Assembly (NCBI RefSeq): GCF_905475395.1 | Contig: NC_058339.1 | Location: forward strand, 54,693,172 to 54,757,171 | Source of the DNA: Chrysoperla carnea | Lineage: Eukaryota > Arthropoda > Insecta > Neuroptera > Chrysopidae | Reading direction: 5' to 3' | Length of the DNA: 64,000 nucleotides | Shown: positions 22,170-35,385 of the stretch, in pieces | Layout of the letters: every line of letters begins with the position of its first letter | Position numbering within the stretch: position 1 is the first letter of the stretch | The notes under the pieces: model-generated | Told to the model about the DNA's origin: nothing | What the model saw: the letters and a program-made list of their open reading frames with translations, nothing else | Databases searched by the model: none | Program-made: the position numbers and the translations under genes

Positions 22170-25085
22170 GTGTGCTCGTATGTTCGTTCGAGTTCTTTCT
22201 CCTCGATTATTTCGCGAACCAGTTATGACATTAACACGTGAATGGGCTTATTCGACGCATAATAGCGTATTTAAGAACTGAAAGAGTTTTCAGCAGAATT
22301 AGTAGAGGTGTTTTTTAATGGTAATAAAAAACTGGAAAAACCTGAATAAACAGAATCTGAAAAGTGGATAAAACACATCATTTATCTATGGAGATATTGA
22401 TCGTTCCAGCATGAGCTGCAGTGCATGTTCGAAGAATAATTCATGAAGCTAACAAGACCTTTTTTTAATGTTTTTTCCCCCTCTGGGAAATTAGTCGTGT
22501 CAGTGACTATGTACTGCCAATTTATTATTATTATAATCTTTCCAAAAATTTCTCATTCGTTAAAGTTCACAGCTATAATCCTTCAATTTTGAATCAGCCT
22601 GTGTAATGAGTAGAGCGAGAAACACAGCTCACAGGAGGTGATGTGATGGTCAGCGAACAGGTGATTTAAATCTATTTGAAGTTTGATTAGTTCTTTTTTT
22701 TTTGATTACTTTAAAATCCAATTTAAAATTATTTAAGGATATACAAGTACGATACCAAATCGGAAATAGATAATAATAACATCTAACATTTTTGATCCCA
22801 ATGTTAGATAAGTATAATAAAATGGGGGAAAGTGTTCTATAATGATCCCCCTAAGAAAAACTGTAAGTTGTAGCCAAACTATTCGAGATATGTATAACGT
22901 CAAAATATTTTTGGTTTATTTATTCAAGTGTAAATGCATGAAATGTATGAAATTAGCATGCAATATTGGCATGCTAAGTTCTTTTGATTGGTTCAAATTT
23001 TTAGAACTCTTCAATATTTCACGTTTTACTGATAGGTGGGTTTTTTTTACCAAACAGTTCATATAAAATGTTAATAATTGTTCTACTTTAACATTGCATC
23101 AACGATTAGTATGAAAAAAAAATCATTAGTAAAATCATCTAAATCAACACATTCATCTAAATCAATTTTGCTGGATCATTTTTTATAATTAAGCGATTTC
23201 TAGATGGGCATGATTCAAATAATGGGTACAGGAGACAGAGCGCTCATTCGATGCATGATTTTTACCGTCTACTTAGTAAGCTTTCATCGATTTGGCGCAT
23301 TTTTTTCATATTGTGGTAGTTTTGTAGTTGAAAATGGAAGGAAATAATTTTTTAAAATTTTCGAAACCTATTTATTTATTTACAAATGGCCAATATTTTT
23401 CTGGCAAAATACACGCCGAGATAAGACAATTGTATCTTATTAGGTGCATTTACTAAAAAAAGATGAATAAAAAGCTTATTTACCAGTCGAGAAATGGTAA
23501 AGATGAATGAATGAAATGACGCGCTGTCTGCTAGAATAAAAGGCTAAAGTGCAATAATAAACTACTTGCTGTATCATTTGGGTGTAACATTTTTTTTTAT
23601 TAAAGTTTTATTTTTCTAAGTGAAAATTATCGAATTATGTCGATGAGTAAGAGCGCTTTATATAAGGTTAAAGTTTCATCATCCTCATACTTTCAGAATT
23701 TGTTAATATACGTTTTAGTACCTTGCTCGTACATCCTTAATTCTTATGTGATGATGGTCTATTCTTTTTTCTAAGATTTTTTTTTATTAGACATTCCAAA
23801 ATTTAATTTTTTTTGAACATAAAAATCTGTTGTAAGCATTAAAAAAAGTATTGTATTATACTACTATCCATTGCCTACATCACTATAGTCTTTGTTATTG
23901 ATGATATAGTATATGTATCAGCCCGGGCCAGTGATTTTGGACGTAGGGTAGGTTAGTGCATTCTACAACGAACCCCTGTACCCGCCCTAACTGTCTGTGA
24001 TGTGAATATCATCAGAGCCGGTTTTTAATTTATATGTAATAATATTTTTTTTTTAAGTTTTTCGATGCGTTCGCTCGTTGTCTGACTTAAAAGAAGTAAA
24101 AAAATCGAGAAAAAAAATTGTTGGAAGAAAAAAATACATCGAATGCATTTATTATACCTCTTTTTTTTTAAACATGAAATGTATTTATTCAAATTTAAAA
24201 TGGTATACAAATATTAGTTTAGTGACCACTAGTAAAACACTGTTCTAAACATTTGAAAAAATGTTTATAAGAATATTTTTAAGTTTCCTGGTTGGTTTGG
24301 GTAAAAACAACAGATAAAACATATAAATAACTGCTCTGGTATGAAAATAAAAATTTAGCAAACTGTAAAAAGTTGTTAAAAAGGTAAGTGCAGTTTAATT
24401 TCATCAAACTGGTCTCAGATCAATTATTAGAATTATTAGAAACTTAACTGTTTAAAAAACGAATTTAAAAGAATCATTGATTTGCATAAATATATATTTC
24501 CTGGCGCTTCCACCATCAAATTATTAATTTCTATTTCGTAGCGTATTTTCTAATTCTGTTGTGATATTAGGGAGAAAGTACCAGTGCTACAGTCAAAAAG
24601 AAATACGATACATAAGCACTGAAAATCTAAATGTTTATCCTAAATCTGGGGACATTTTAGCATACGCTTTACGTTTTTACCAGACCAAATCGCGGGGTGA
24701 TACAGTATCATAATTTTATAGTACTGAATGGTACTGTAATATTTATTTTTATCACAATTGCACATATTTAAAAATTAACTCAAGATGAAATTGCGCAAGT
24801 AAGCAGCTCACTTTAGTCGTCATTTCCCCAAATTAATTGTTTCTTATTATAAGATGTTTTTTTATTGAAATGAGATTTTTGACTTTTCAAGTTTTATAAC
24901 AAATGAAATACCTATTTACCTACATAATACGGCCAAAAAAGAAGTTGGGCATTAGACACAACCAAAAGATATTTCCGTAAAATTATCTCAATTCACATAC
25001 ACACTTTGAATTCCCCAACTCAATTCGGAGGAACTGTAGAAATGCGCAAAGCCTTAAAAACTCCAAAAAAACATGGTATTTCAAT
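22170..25085. other. Gene-free stretch, nothing recognised
   Basis: Only short frames and AT-rich sequence. No tRNA-like or conserved coding blocks were seen. Confidence 0.45.
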
Positions 25086-25091
25086 ATAAAA

Positions 25092-25410
25092 ACAGGCCAA
25101 GTGCGAGTCGGACTCGCACACAAAGAGTTCCGCACCAAACAATTGCCATTTTTCTTCTATTTTAATATGTAGCTAATAGGATCCGGAATTTTTTTTAATT
25201 TTTTCATCTTGTTTTTCCATTCAATTTCATTCAATTTGCAGCCATTTCGAAATTCACCATCATTGTTGTTACAGCGGAAATAGTAATATAAAACGTCAAC
25301 TGTCTAACTATTGCGGTTTTTGAGATACAGCTCGCAAGTAGACAGGCGAACGAACAGCGGAGAAAGTATAATAGGGTTCCGTTGGGTACCTTACGAGTGC
25401 GGAACTCTTA
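25092..25410 (+). mobile_element. SINE-like interspersed repeat
   Basis: Starts GGCCAAGTGCGAGTCGGACT and runs to GGGTTCCGTTGGGTACC and GTGCGGAACTCTTAAAA. The head resembles a repeat widespread in insect genomes (GGCCAAGTGCGAGTCGGACTCG followed by GGGTTCCGT). AGAGTTCCGCAC near the start and GTGCGGAACTCT at the end are inverted copies. Similar sequence on both sides (CCTCAATTCGGARGARCTGT at 25015 and 25493) suggests insertion into, or between, copies of an older repeat. Confidence 0.6.
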
Positions 25411-25579
25411 AAAGGGACCGGGTGTTTTAGATTGTATACATTCCCAAGACATTTTCTTGACACTATTCATATATAACCCTCAGATTTTTAGCCCTCAATT
25501 CGGAAGAGCTGTGGGATTCACAAAGCCTTAAAAAATCGCAAAAAACAAAAGTATATCGATATAAAAAACGAGGAGGGCG

Positions 25580-27690
25580 GCTTGGAAGTTGACACTCTTA
25601 AAAAGCTTAAGACTAGACTGAACTTACATACATAATAACTTATTTTATTGACATGGCACTTGAAATAATTCCTAATACATATCTTAAAAGTTGACCATAC
25701 CAGCATACCTTCATACACAAAGTTACCTACCGCAATAGTTCAATAACCTAGAAATTCTAGGGTTAAATAATGAAAATTGAAAAAAATTTACATTTAAATT
25801 ATCTAAAAAAATATTCAACTATACTTTAGATGACACAAAATAGGGGATAAAATGTATTGTTTTTAATTTATGATATGTATTTCATCCCCTATACGGCTAT
25901 AACCAATATGTCCGATTGAAAATTGTAGATATTTTTCATATACATACTCTCATCCCGTTCCCTACATGTACGAGGTGCTACGAGAAAGCTGATATTAGAT
26001 AAAAAAGGGTGGCGAGTTGTTTGGTCAGATTTTAAAATAAAATGAATTAATACATTTGTCGGTTGTTTGATAGAAATTCCTATAAATTTTTACAATTATC
26101 TTTTCCAAATTTCTTAAAAGTAAGGAAGAGAATATTGCCTCGTTATCAAAATTTTTGTGAAATAACGTAGAAACCAAAACTTTATACGCCTTCATAGTTA
26201 AGCTTAATTTAACTGAAAATTATACTCGATTTATCGAAAACACACGTTTTTAGTGTGTATTAGTATATAAACATGCAAAGACCTGACTATGGGAGAAATG
26301 CAAGCCGATTTTGGTTTCTCCAGTAACCTGTGAATGCAGAAAATTTTAAAGTATAATTCGTTCTTTTACTGAGAAGTAATTTTTTATTTGTTTTGAATTC
26401 TGAATTTTTATATTTTTTCAATCTCTTTCGGGAGAAGTGGAAAAGTTCAAGTAGATAATGAACACTTTACACATCAGCTCCGACGAATAATGACATGAAA
26501 AATTTTCCATGTGAAAGCCGCTTTTTATTTATTCCGTAGAAAAATTATTTAATTGTGACAGGTTGGAGTATCGGGGGTAAAACATGGTTAAATTTTAAAC
26601 ATTAACAAGCTGGTTGAGTTTCTAAATTATTATGATTTTGGGGCTTAGGTTTTACTTTCTTCTATGAAAATTCTTAAGAAATTCCTCATTCAACCTCGAC
26701 CTTTTTTACTGCCCTTACATGGATGGCATTGAGGTCCTCAAACTAGGTTTAACTATGTAAATATTCTAAGCATATGTAGCTGAAGTTAGTATAATTTTCG
26801 GTTTTCCTAGAATAACAGATCGCAAATAATTGAATAAATAATAAGAGAAAATTCATTGAATCAAAGTTGAAAAAAAATAATAACCGTAGAAATTTCTCAG
26901 ATATTTAAATAAATTATATAATCAATAAATTTTTTATTACATTTAATTGCATAATCAAGAATTAATTATGTATGCCTCTAAAATATTTTTAAGAAAACAC
27001 CTAACACATCTTTACTCTTAATAGCTATTATAGTAATACATTTTAAGTGGTTTAGAAAGTTACCTTTAGCTAAATTTATTTGTTAACTTTCTAATTTTTA
27101 TATTTAGAAGAGAGCTTTATTGTGTCAGGTCAGTCAAGTCCAAGGGCAGCTAGATTTGTTTATATTTTTATTATTATAACTTATGGAGATTTTATATCAT
27201 AATACATAATTCACTAATGTAAATATTAAGTATGCACCTACATAATTTATGGTACAGGATGATTTGTGAATAGATGGTTAGAGCCCAACGAGGATCGTAG
27301 GGCACGCCGAAACAAGACTTTTGGTATAAGGAACATACACTTAAAAACGAAGGAACATGCAGTTTTTCGAAAAATATATCGAACAAGAGTTATTGGTATT
27401 TTTATGATATAAATAATTTGTAATTTAAGATGAAAAATTTTAATTGTCTCTCAAAAATCATACTAACATACTTTTTTTCGAATCTTTTATTCTTAAACAC
27501 ACCAAATCTTTTTTTAAAATCTATTTCACATTCTAGAAAATATGTACCTACGTAGGTATAAATAATCACCCTAGAACACTTTTACAAACTGCTCGTTCTA
27601 AACGATCAGTGTTTCAACATAAAGTTGTAAGTTTTTAATTTTTAAAAACCATTTTCGGGCCGCGTACGACTATAACACCTGGATAATTAT
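25580..27690. other. Gene-free stretch, nothing recognised
   Basis: AT-rich; no frame shows a family resemblance and no clear repeat structure was noticed. Confidence 0.45.
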
Positions 27691-27692
27691 AA

Positions 27693-28309
27693 ACAGTGTC
27701 ATTTTTAACTTGACATTTGAGTGAAACTCGAAAAATAAGTTTAATCGAGGAAAATCCTTCAAACAAAAAATATTAATTTCGAAAGCACACATCATATACG
27801 GATAGTAAGTTTCCGGTTCAATTAAAACCACCCTCTAATTCATAACTGGCAAATATTAGACAAACACTTTAAATTAGAAAGAAATCGGTAGAAAAAATAT
27901 CCTATAAGACCCTTTAAGAAACTGCATATTATAGATTTTTAGGCGTTTCTTCATTCAATTTGAACAAAAATGGTCTTTATAAAAAAAAAAAAACCAGTTT
28001 TATTCGAAAATTTTATCTTAAGAGTGACTAAAGTCCGCAGAAGACGTACGATAAAACAATTTTTGGAGAAAAATTTTTAGTCCTTTTTGCCTAAACTATA
28101 CGGTTTGCGAAAAAAAATTTCGAACAAAAATGTTACTTTTTTAATCAATAACAACTTTCTAATTTAAAGTGTTTATCTACCTGTTATCAGATATGGAGTA
28201 GACTGAGCTTTACTGCCTTACAAACCCAAAATTTTTTGCTTGAAATATTATTATCGATAATACTTATTTTTCGAGTATCAAGCATATGCCAACTTAAAAA
28301 AGACACCCT
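27693..28309. mobile_element. MITE family 3, copy 1
   Basis: Left end near ACAGTGTCATTTTTAACTTG and right end AACTTAAAAAAGACACCCTA are inverted. Next to the ends, CTCGAAAAATAAG (27728) pairs with CTTATTTTTCGAG (28263). An inner pair, CACTTTAAATTAGAAAG and CTTTCTAATTTAAAGTG, forms a second stem. Related copies lie at 34393-34802 and about 55880-56513. Confidence 0.65.
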
Positions 28310-28874
28310 ATATATTTATACATATATTTGTAATATGTGTTGATTTTCGCCGACTTTTTAGGATTTTGCTGTTTATAAAATAAATATCGAATACAAAAAT
28401 GAAATTATGGAAAGAAAATAATATTTTAACCAAAAAATGCCACTAAAACCATCAACTGGGCCTATAAATTTTGTATATACAGATTAGGATTTATCATCCA
28501 AAAAGTTTTTCAACATATGCAATTTTTTTAACATAATATGTTAAATATAGTATGAAAATGATTAAAGTTGCACACATTAAAACAAATATATATAAACTGC
28601 AATGAAAAACCGTGTTGAGGACTTTACTGGCATTTTATGGTTAAAATATTACTTGAACTGCATATTTGATATAAACAACAAAATCTTGAAAAATTAATTT
28701 TGCCAAGTGCTGTGAGAGTATTGATTCCGACAATTTGCAATGCATTGCTGTTCTAAAAAAATTGAAATTTTGAGTCTATCAAAAAATTATTAAAATTTTC
28801 TCTTCTCCTGTCCAGTAGATTCTTGGTACAGAAACTTAAATAATAAAACATTTACAAAATTAGAATAAAGTATG

Positions 28875-29020
28875 ATCTGTCCCAGGTTAGGAATGTTCTA
28901 GTTAAGTAATTTTATGGAGACATCAAAATTTATTTACTACCATCAATATTTCTAAGCATAACGAGTTAAGTATACCCTCGAACTAAATTTAGTTTACTCT
29001 CATATATTATATAAATACAA
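28875..29020 (+). repeat. Decayed 3' fragment of repeat family 1
   Basis: Retains AAGTAATTTTATGGAGACAT, CATCAATATTTCTAAGCAT and a TATATTATATAAATAC tail in the family order. The 5' part is absent. Confidence 0.5.
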
Positions 29021-29285
29021 GATGTAAATATGAAAACTCGAAATTAAAATTTTATTTGTAGATTTACAATAAAAATTAAATCAACAAAAATCAAAATTTT
29101 AAAAAAATGGTTGAATGAACTTTAAGAATTGGAGTGAAATTCATATTAAATTATTCAAATTGTAACCTTCAGCTAACTTTCTTTGGTCTATTAATTATCA
29201 ATAAAATTCAATGACATATTTATATTTATCTAACAATCATTGACCCCAAAAATACGACATGAGTATCTCTACTCACTGTACTTAT

Positions 29286-29531
29286 GTAAATAAACACTGG
29301 ACTATTAAATAAGAAATTTTTTCATCATCAATTAAAAATTAGAAAGAAAATTACAAGCAAGGTATGGGAAATGGGATTGTAAATAACATCTAAAACCATT
29401 TTAAATTTGTAAATAAACACTGGACTATTAAATAAGAAATTTTTTCATCATCAATTAAAAATTAGAAAGAAAATTACAAGCAAGGTATGGGAAATGGGAT
29501 TGTAAATAACATCTAAAACCATTTTAAATTT
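29286..29531 (+). repeat. Perfect 123-bp tandem duplication
   Basis: 29286-29408 and 29409-29531 are identical by eye over all 123 bases (each starts GTAAATAAACACTGGACT and ends CCATTTTAAATTT) and abut exactly. Confidence 0.93.
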
Positions 29532-29539
29532 ACTGTACA

Positions 29540-31190
29540 TCTTTTATTACTGGATTTTATACACAAAATAAATGAAAAATTGATGAAAATTTAAGTTTAA
29601 TTTTGTGCAACAAATGTTGAAATCTTAATTAAAAATACCTAAATTAAAACATTTTTTCTAAATAAATCATAAACGCAAGGATTTAAAAGCAAAAGTTTTT
29701 CAAACCTCTCCGTTATAGACTTTGTTTAAATTAGTAAAAATTTGGTAAATTTTTATTTTAACTCCGCTCCGAGAACTGGAGACAGTATGAAGTCTTGTTG
29801 ATAACTTTAAATATTTAGTGTACATTGCGCTGTTGAATTGAAATTTCGAGTTTATCAAGCCGAAATTTGGTATAGTTTTTTGTTAAAAATGGATCTTTGT
29901 CCAAAAAGTTTTTATTGCTTCAAAAGACTTCGATAACAAGCCAAAAAAGCGTGTGAAATTAATTTTTGGATAACATCAATAACTACGAAAATATGAAGGA
30001 TTTAAATGTACAAATACAAATACATATCAAAAAGTTGTTTTGTAAGAATAAGATGTAAGAAAAAATTATAATATGGCTTACATCTTTTATGTTTATCAAG
30101 CGATTTAAATTTTGATTTCAGATCATGTCATCTATTCTCGCACATTTTAAAATTTTAAGGAAAGATACATTGAAATCGACATCAGGACAAAGGCTTATTC
30201 TATCCATAAATTTAACGAATTAAAATCTTAATTTTCTTAAATCTTAAGCACTTCATTGTATAAGATATCGATGAATATGTATTTAAAAATTACAAGAAGC
30301 CCCCTATTTTTAATATAAAGAATCATATTTTTGCTTGATTACCTTGAAATTTCGATTCAAAGTCCCAAAAAATATAAAAGTTACAAAACATTTTCCAACT
30401 ATAGACACACTATTGTCCTTAGATCTTAGATTTAGTTACATTGAGTAAAATTCACTCCCAATAACTATGAATTTTTTTGAAAATTTTGAATAAATACCTC
30501 ACAGTTTTCCAATGCATGAATAATGAGAAACATGCCATTTAAAAATTATTTTTTGTTACAAAAATAAAAATTTATAAATATACTTGGTATTACATACAAT
30601 GAATACAGTGAAAAGGGCAAATACACAGTTAAAAAATTATTTCAACAAAATAATTAAAGTGAAATTTACCCAGTGTGACAGAAAATCGAAGTGAAATTTA
30701 CCCAGTGTGATTAATGGAGGTTTATTTCAGCTCGAGATATTCTGGCGTTGTTAATTTAAAATTTCGAGTAATGAAATCATATCAAATTCATAATTGCAGG
30801 ATGTAACATTTGCAAGACTTAAATAAAACGATTTAAATACATAAAATTTACTACTAAAACTATACATGTAGCCAGAGTTACACATGATTTGATAATCTCT
30901 AATCAGTCCTATAAATGGGTATTTAGAGTAGGTATAGGATTTGTTTGAGTCAATGAATGTTGAAAAATGTGGATGGCCCAAAATTTAGTTAACAAAAAAA
31001 AACAGATTTTCAAAATTCTCAAAACTGTTTAATATTTTCAAACGAATAAATATTTCAAAAAAAATACTAGGAGTCTCCCAGTCTTGCAGGCACGAATATG
31101 GATTTTCAACGAGCAAAAACGACATAAATACCCTGATTTTCCTCAAGAATTATATCCTTATTTTCCCAAGAACTAGATTCCCTAAACAAA
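29540..31190. other. Gene-free stretch with a small local duplication
   Basis: AGTGAAATTTACCCAGTGTGA occurs twice at about 30659 and 30690. Otherwise nothing is recognised. Confidence 0.45.
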
Positions 31191-31194
31191 TATA

Positions 31195-31700
31195 GCCTGA
31201 TCCAGGCTCGTCGCCAACCAAAGGGCTAGATGGGGTAATCTGGAAGATACAAAATTTGAATTTTAAATATAAAATTTTAAAGGGCCCTGATTGTTAAAAA
31301 ATTCAAAAATAATTTTTTCGATTTTCAAGCAGGTAACTTCACATGAAAGATTTAGAAATTATACATTTTGCTCAATTGATTTTTGATAATTTTTTAGAAT
31401 TTGGTTAAAGCAATCCTAATAATTTTTTGAGGAAGATCATCGTCTTTCAATAGCCGTGTATTCCAATTATGTTGACGGGCGAACCGACTGTTCGTCCTGA
31501 AAGTTATTCGAATCAAAATATAGAAGACAAAAAACGTGAAAATGTTAGAATTTAAAAATTAGACCTATTTTACCATTAATTTACCTGAAAAGTTAGATTA
31601 ATGAAAATGAAAGTTTGAATGTGAAATGAAATTTTGAATTTAGTAGAATTTTACTTTTTTAAAGCATCGAGGGAACTATGAATATGGCCCCACCCCCCGG
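31195..31700 (+). repeat. Interspersed repeat family 2, copy 2
   Basis: Shares CTCGTCGCCAACCAAAGG, TAATAATTTTTTGAGGAAGAT, GACGGGCGAACCGACTGT and GAAAATGAAAGTTTGAATGTG with 8275-8990, in the same order. Confidence 0.55.
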
Positions 31701-34390
31701 TCAAAATATTTTAGGTTTCTGTCAGGTAAATAGATATGAAACTATTTGATCAGTACATCAGACTAGCGAATATAAAGTGTGCACAGTCAAAGACCAGTGA
31801 AGCTATTTTTCAGAACATAATTACCTTTTGAATAGACAAAATATGAGTGGGAACATCAGAATTCCTAAGTTGACGTGTAACAGTTTACTTCTCTTTTTCT
31901 GATTTTTCTATTCACTATATTGCATGCTGCTAAGAATTAATTTCTACGAAATCAATCTTTTTGTATATAAACAGCTTAAAGTAATGTTTGTTAACTAAAT
32001 TCCCAGGCTATTCCTTTGCGTGCAGAATCGAATTTAACACAACGCGCGGAATTCTTAATAGTTTTCACGCAACCTTTCCACCATTTATGTAATAATATTG
32101 CCTATGCTTGTAAATAAATAATAATATTGTTTAAAAATATAGTGAATACAGTACTATTACATAGATATATAAATAACTAATACATGCGCTAAATTCGGTT
32201 CTTCTCGCAACGAATACAAAGTAGCTCGAAAAATCATTACAATTATAGTAAAAATGGAAAAACTACTATATAAAATTGTAATAGATTTAAGAATATAATA
32301 AAGGTAATGTGTATTTTTTTTATAAAAAATCTTATCTTAAAATGTTTAAATATTCCAGTATTTTAACAGCTATTATATTCCTCTATTAACATAGGGAAGT
32401 ATTTCGTTTCGCATTTATCGATTATCGCGCGATACTCGTTCGAATTTAAATTAACTATGAATATCTATTATTTGTAAAGAATCTCTAATAGAAACCAATG
32501 ATTACTAAACGATTTTTAAATAATTGGTGAAGCTTAGATTGTATTTATTATTTCCTGTAAATATTCAAGGACACCAAAGGATCTGAGGACATTTCACATT
32601 AGACTGGAAAAATAGGCAATTGAACTTTTTCTTAGAAAATTAAATGACTGACTATGCAGAACGTCTTTATATTATTTTATGCAGTACCATAAACTATTCA
32701 TATAAATACGTAAAAGTTGATTTAGTAGTTTTCTTAGATTTAGTAGTTTGGGGGCAACATAGTTCTTCAGATTTATTTAATAGCCAATTTAGATCTTAAA
32801 CGGTAAGAGATAGAACAACACTTTAAGTTAGAAAGTTGATCCTATTATTTCTCACCTATAGTTGGTGCTGTTTCTCGCGGATTCTATACCTAACTGAGAA
32901 TACGACAAGTGTGTATTTTTATGGCATACTAAGGAAATAATATTTAAAAAGAGGTCTATTGTTGCGTAAATTACAAACTTATAAATAATCTCTTCCATTT
33001 ATGACTAGAAAAATAAAGGAATATATATATTTGTAAATTTCGTTTGTAGCCGTCAATTAACAAAATTTAGGAGTCGAATAATGGACATGTAAAACGTGTA
33101 CTTTCAAAAATATATAGCTTTTTGTTTCTATTTAAAATTGTTAAAAAGGAATAACAAAAATATAAACATTATTTTAATAATTTCATACCTAAATCGTTGT
33201 TAATTGAATTTTGCAATAAGTTATGTCATTAGTCTATAAAAAATAAAAGTCTTTGTTCGCAAACATAGAGTTTGAACTAATTTATTGATAGATTCCTCTA
33301 GTACAACTTCCATGATATCAGATGGCAGTGTAATAAGAGTTGGGTGAGTTGGGCTAGAGTTGTGAAGAATTCCTCAAGGAAGTGTTACGCTAATGTTATG
33401 CGGTTTTTAATTAGTTGAGTCCACGGTTTTGATTAGCTGAGTATGTTGATCATATGACTTGCGATTGTTCAAATTCGAAGCTAAGATTTTAATACAAAAT
33501 ATTTTCTTTTCTTTTTAATTTCTAAGTATTTTACTCTTCGGGCATTTTATCATTGTCTTAACTCTTATTTGAGGAACTCTCATGTTGGGGCATTTAGGGC
33601 GGCATGACAGAAATATATTGAAAACATTCAACGTAATTAAATTTATTTAATAACTACCAACGTCGAAACCTCATTGAAAATTAGTTTGACTTTAATTTGA
33701 TTTCTACTTCTAGTTACTGGTAAAAACTGGGCTATAAGCACAAATTTTCGTAGCCTCGGAGTACTTTAAAATGGAAATCCTTTTCTACGTATGAATGTTT
33801 CCTGTGTTTCAAAGAATTTTCAATTTGAACCTGTCTAGTTTACGTTTCAGAATGTATGTAATTAAAAAAAATCTAGTACTGTGACCTTTATAATAATGAG
33901 TATCGTATTAGTTGTTTCAAATAACTGGAATAAACAAACAGGCACATACAAATTGTTTCGAAAGAAAACGAGTGTTTGTTTACTATGAAGAGTTCTTTAT
34001 AGAATATGATCCACATAATGACTCCGTGATCAATGATATTGTACGACAGTCAAACCTGGTTAAGTGGAATTCACGGAAACTGATTGCATTTCCACAAGCA
34101 TCTTTTATTATAAGAATGATTTTTTGAATTTACATGCTCTGAAATGGATATTTACATATAAAAAATTAGGATAGAGATTTCAATACCAAATAGCATAAAA
34201 AAATTTTATCACTTCATCAAGTTTGACAATATGTTTGGTAAGAGTGTAAGTTTGTTTGTAGAGTCATGTGGATGTGAGCCATTTTTTTAAAGTCGTTAAA
34301 TGGAATGAAATTCTATTATAATTACAACAAAAACTATTTTTATACACAGAGACACAGCCTCGCTATACAATATCTTTTTTATAAGAATAT
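31700..34390. other. Gene-free stretch, nothing recognised
   Basis: AT-rich intergenic DNA. A short piece at 32795-32850 (AACACTTTAAGTTAGAAAG) resembles the interior of MITE family 3. The frame at 33912-34127 has no recognised relation. Confidence 0.45.
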
Positions 34391-34392
34391 AT

Positions 34393-34802
34393 AGGGTGTT
34401 TTTTTTAACTTGACATATGCTTGAAACAATAAAAATATTTATTCGAGAAAAATGACGAGTCAAAAGACGCACATTAAATTCAATTTAATTGAATCTTTTT
34501 CAGATTCAATTAAAACCTCACTCTCATTCATAACTGGAGATAGAAGAGCACTTTAAAATTGAAAGTTAATATAAAAAGGACAATATTTTTTGAAAACCGA
34601 ATAGTTAAAACAAAAATTGATTGCAAAAATCTATCTTTTTGTATGTCTCTTTATTCAATTTTTGGAAAAAGTATGTGTGACAGAAAAATTAGGGAAAGGC
34701 GAAATTTACGTAAGATATGCGCATATGAATCCCATATTTCTTGTTTGAAAGATTTTTCTCGATAAAACTTATTTTTCGAGTATACGTCAAGTTAAGCACC
34801 CT
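34393..34802. mobile_element. MITE family 3, copy 2 (best-preserved ends)
   Basis: The left end AGGGTGTTTTTTTTAACTTG and the right end, whose reverse complement is AGGGTGCTTAACTTGACGTA, form inverted repeats of about 30 bp; CTTATTTTTCGAG follows inside the right end. Length 410 bp. The short frame 34559-34765 inside is not a gene. Confidence 0.72.
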
Positions 34803-35385
34803 TGTAGACGACTAGATAAAATAAAATCTTTAAAATGGCAAAATATTATTATTATTTTTTTATCCTTTTCAATTATATTGCGTAAGAATTTGATTGAATG
34901 CAACTTAGCCACAATATTAAAAACGAACAATAAAAATAAAATACACAAATCAATAAATACAATGAGAAAACTCTATAACAATATTCTTAAATAATTTATT
35001 TTCTTTGTTTAACTAATACATAATTTGTGAAACAACAATATGATTTGTGACAATAAATAACTTCTCATTGAATTAATGATGTAACATTCAATCATTTTCT
35101 TACGCATGTCATTTATATATAACCAAGATGAAGAATATTTTATAATATGGTTATGAAAAATACAATATGGTTTCAAAATTTACTATAATCTAAAGCTATA
35201 TGGTATCACTTTATGAGACTATAAACACAAATATTAAATATTAAGATTTAGATGTTCATATCTGAAAACAGAAATTTTATGAATGGTAGATGATCATTTA
35301 AATTTTTATGTTTAATATTTGTTGTAGATTACTTTAACAGATATATGATGATGGGTAAGAGGTGGGAAGGCAGGAACATAATATT

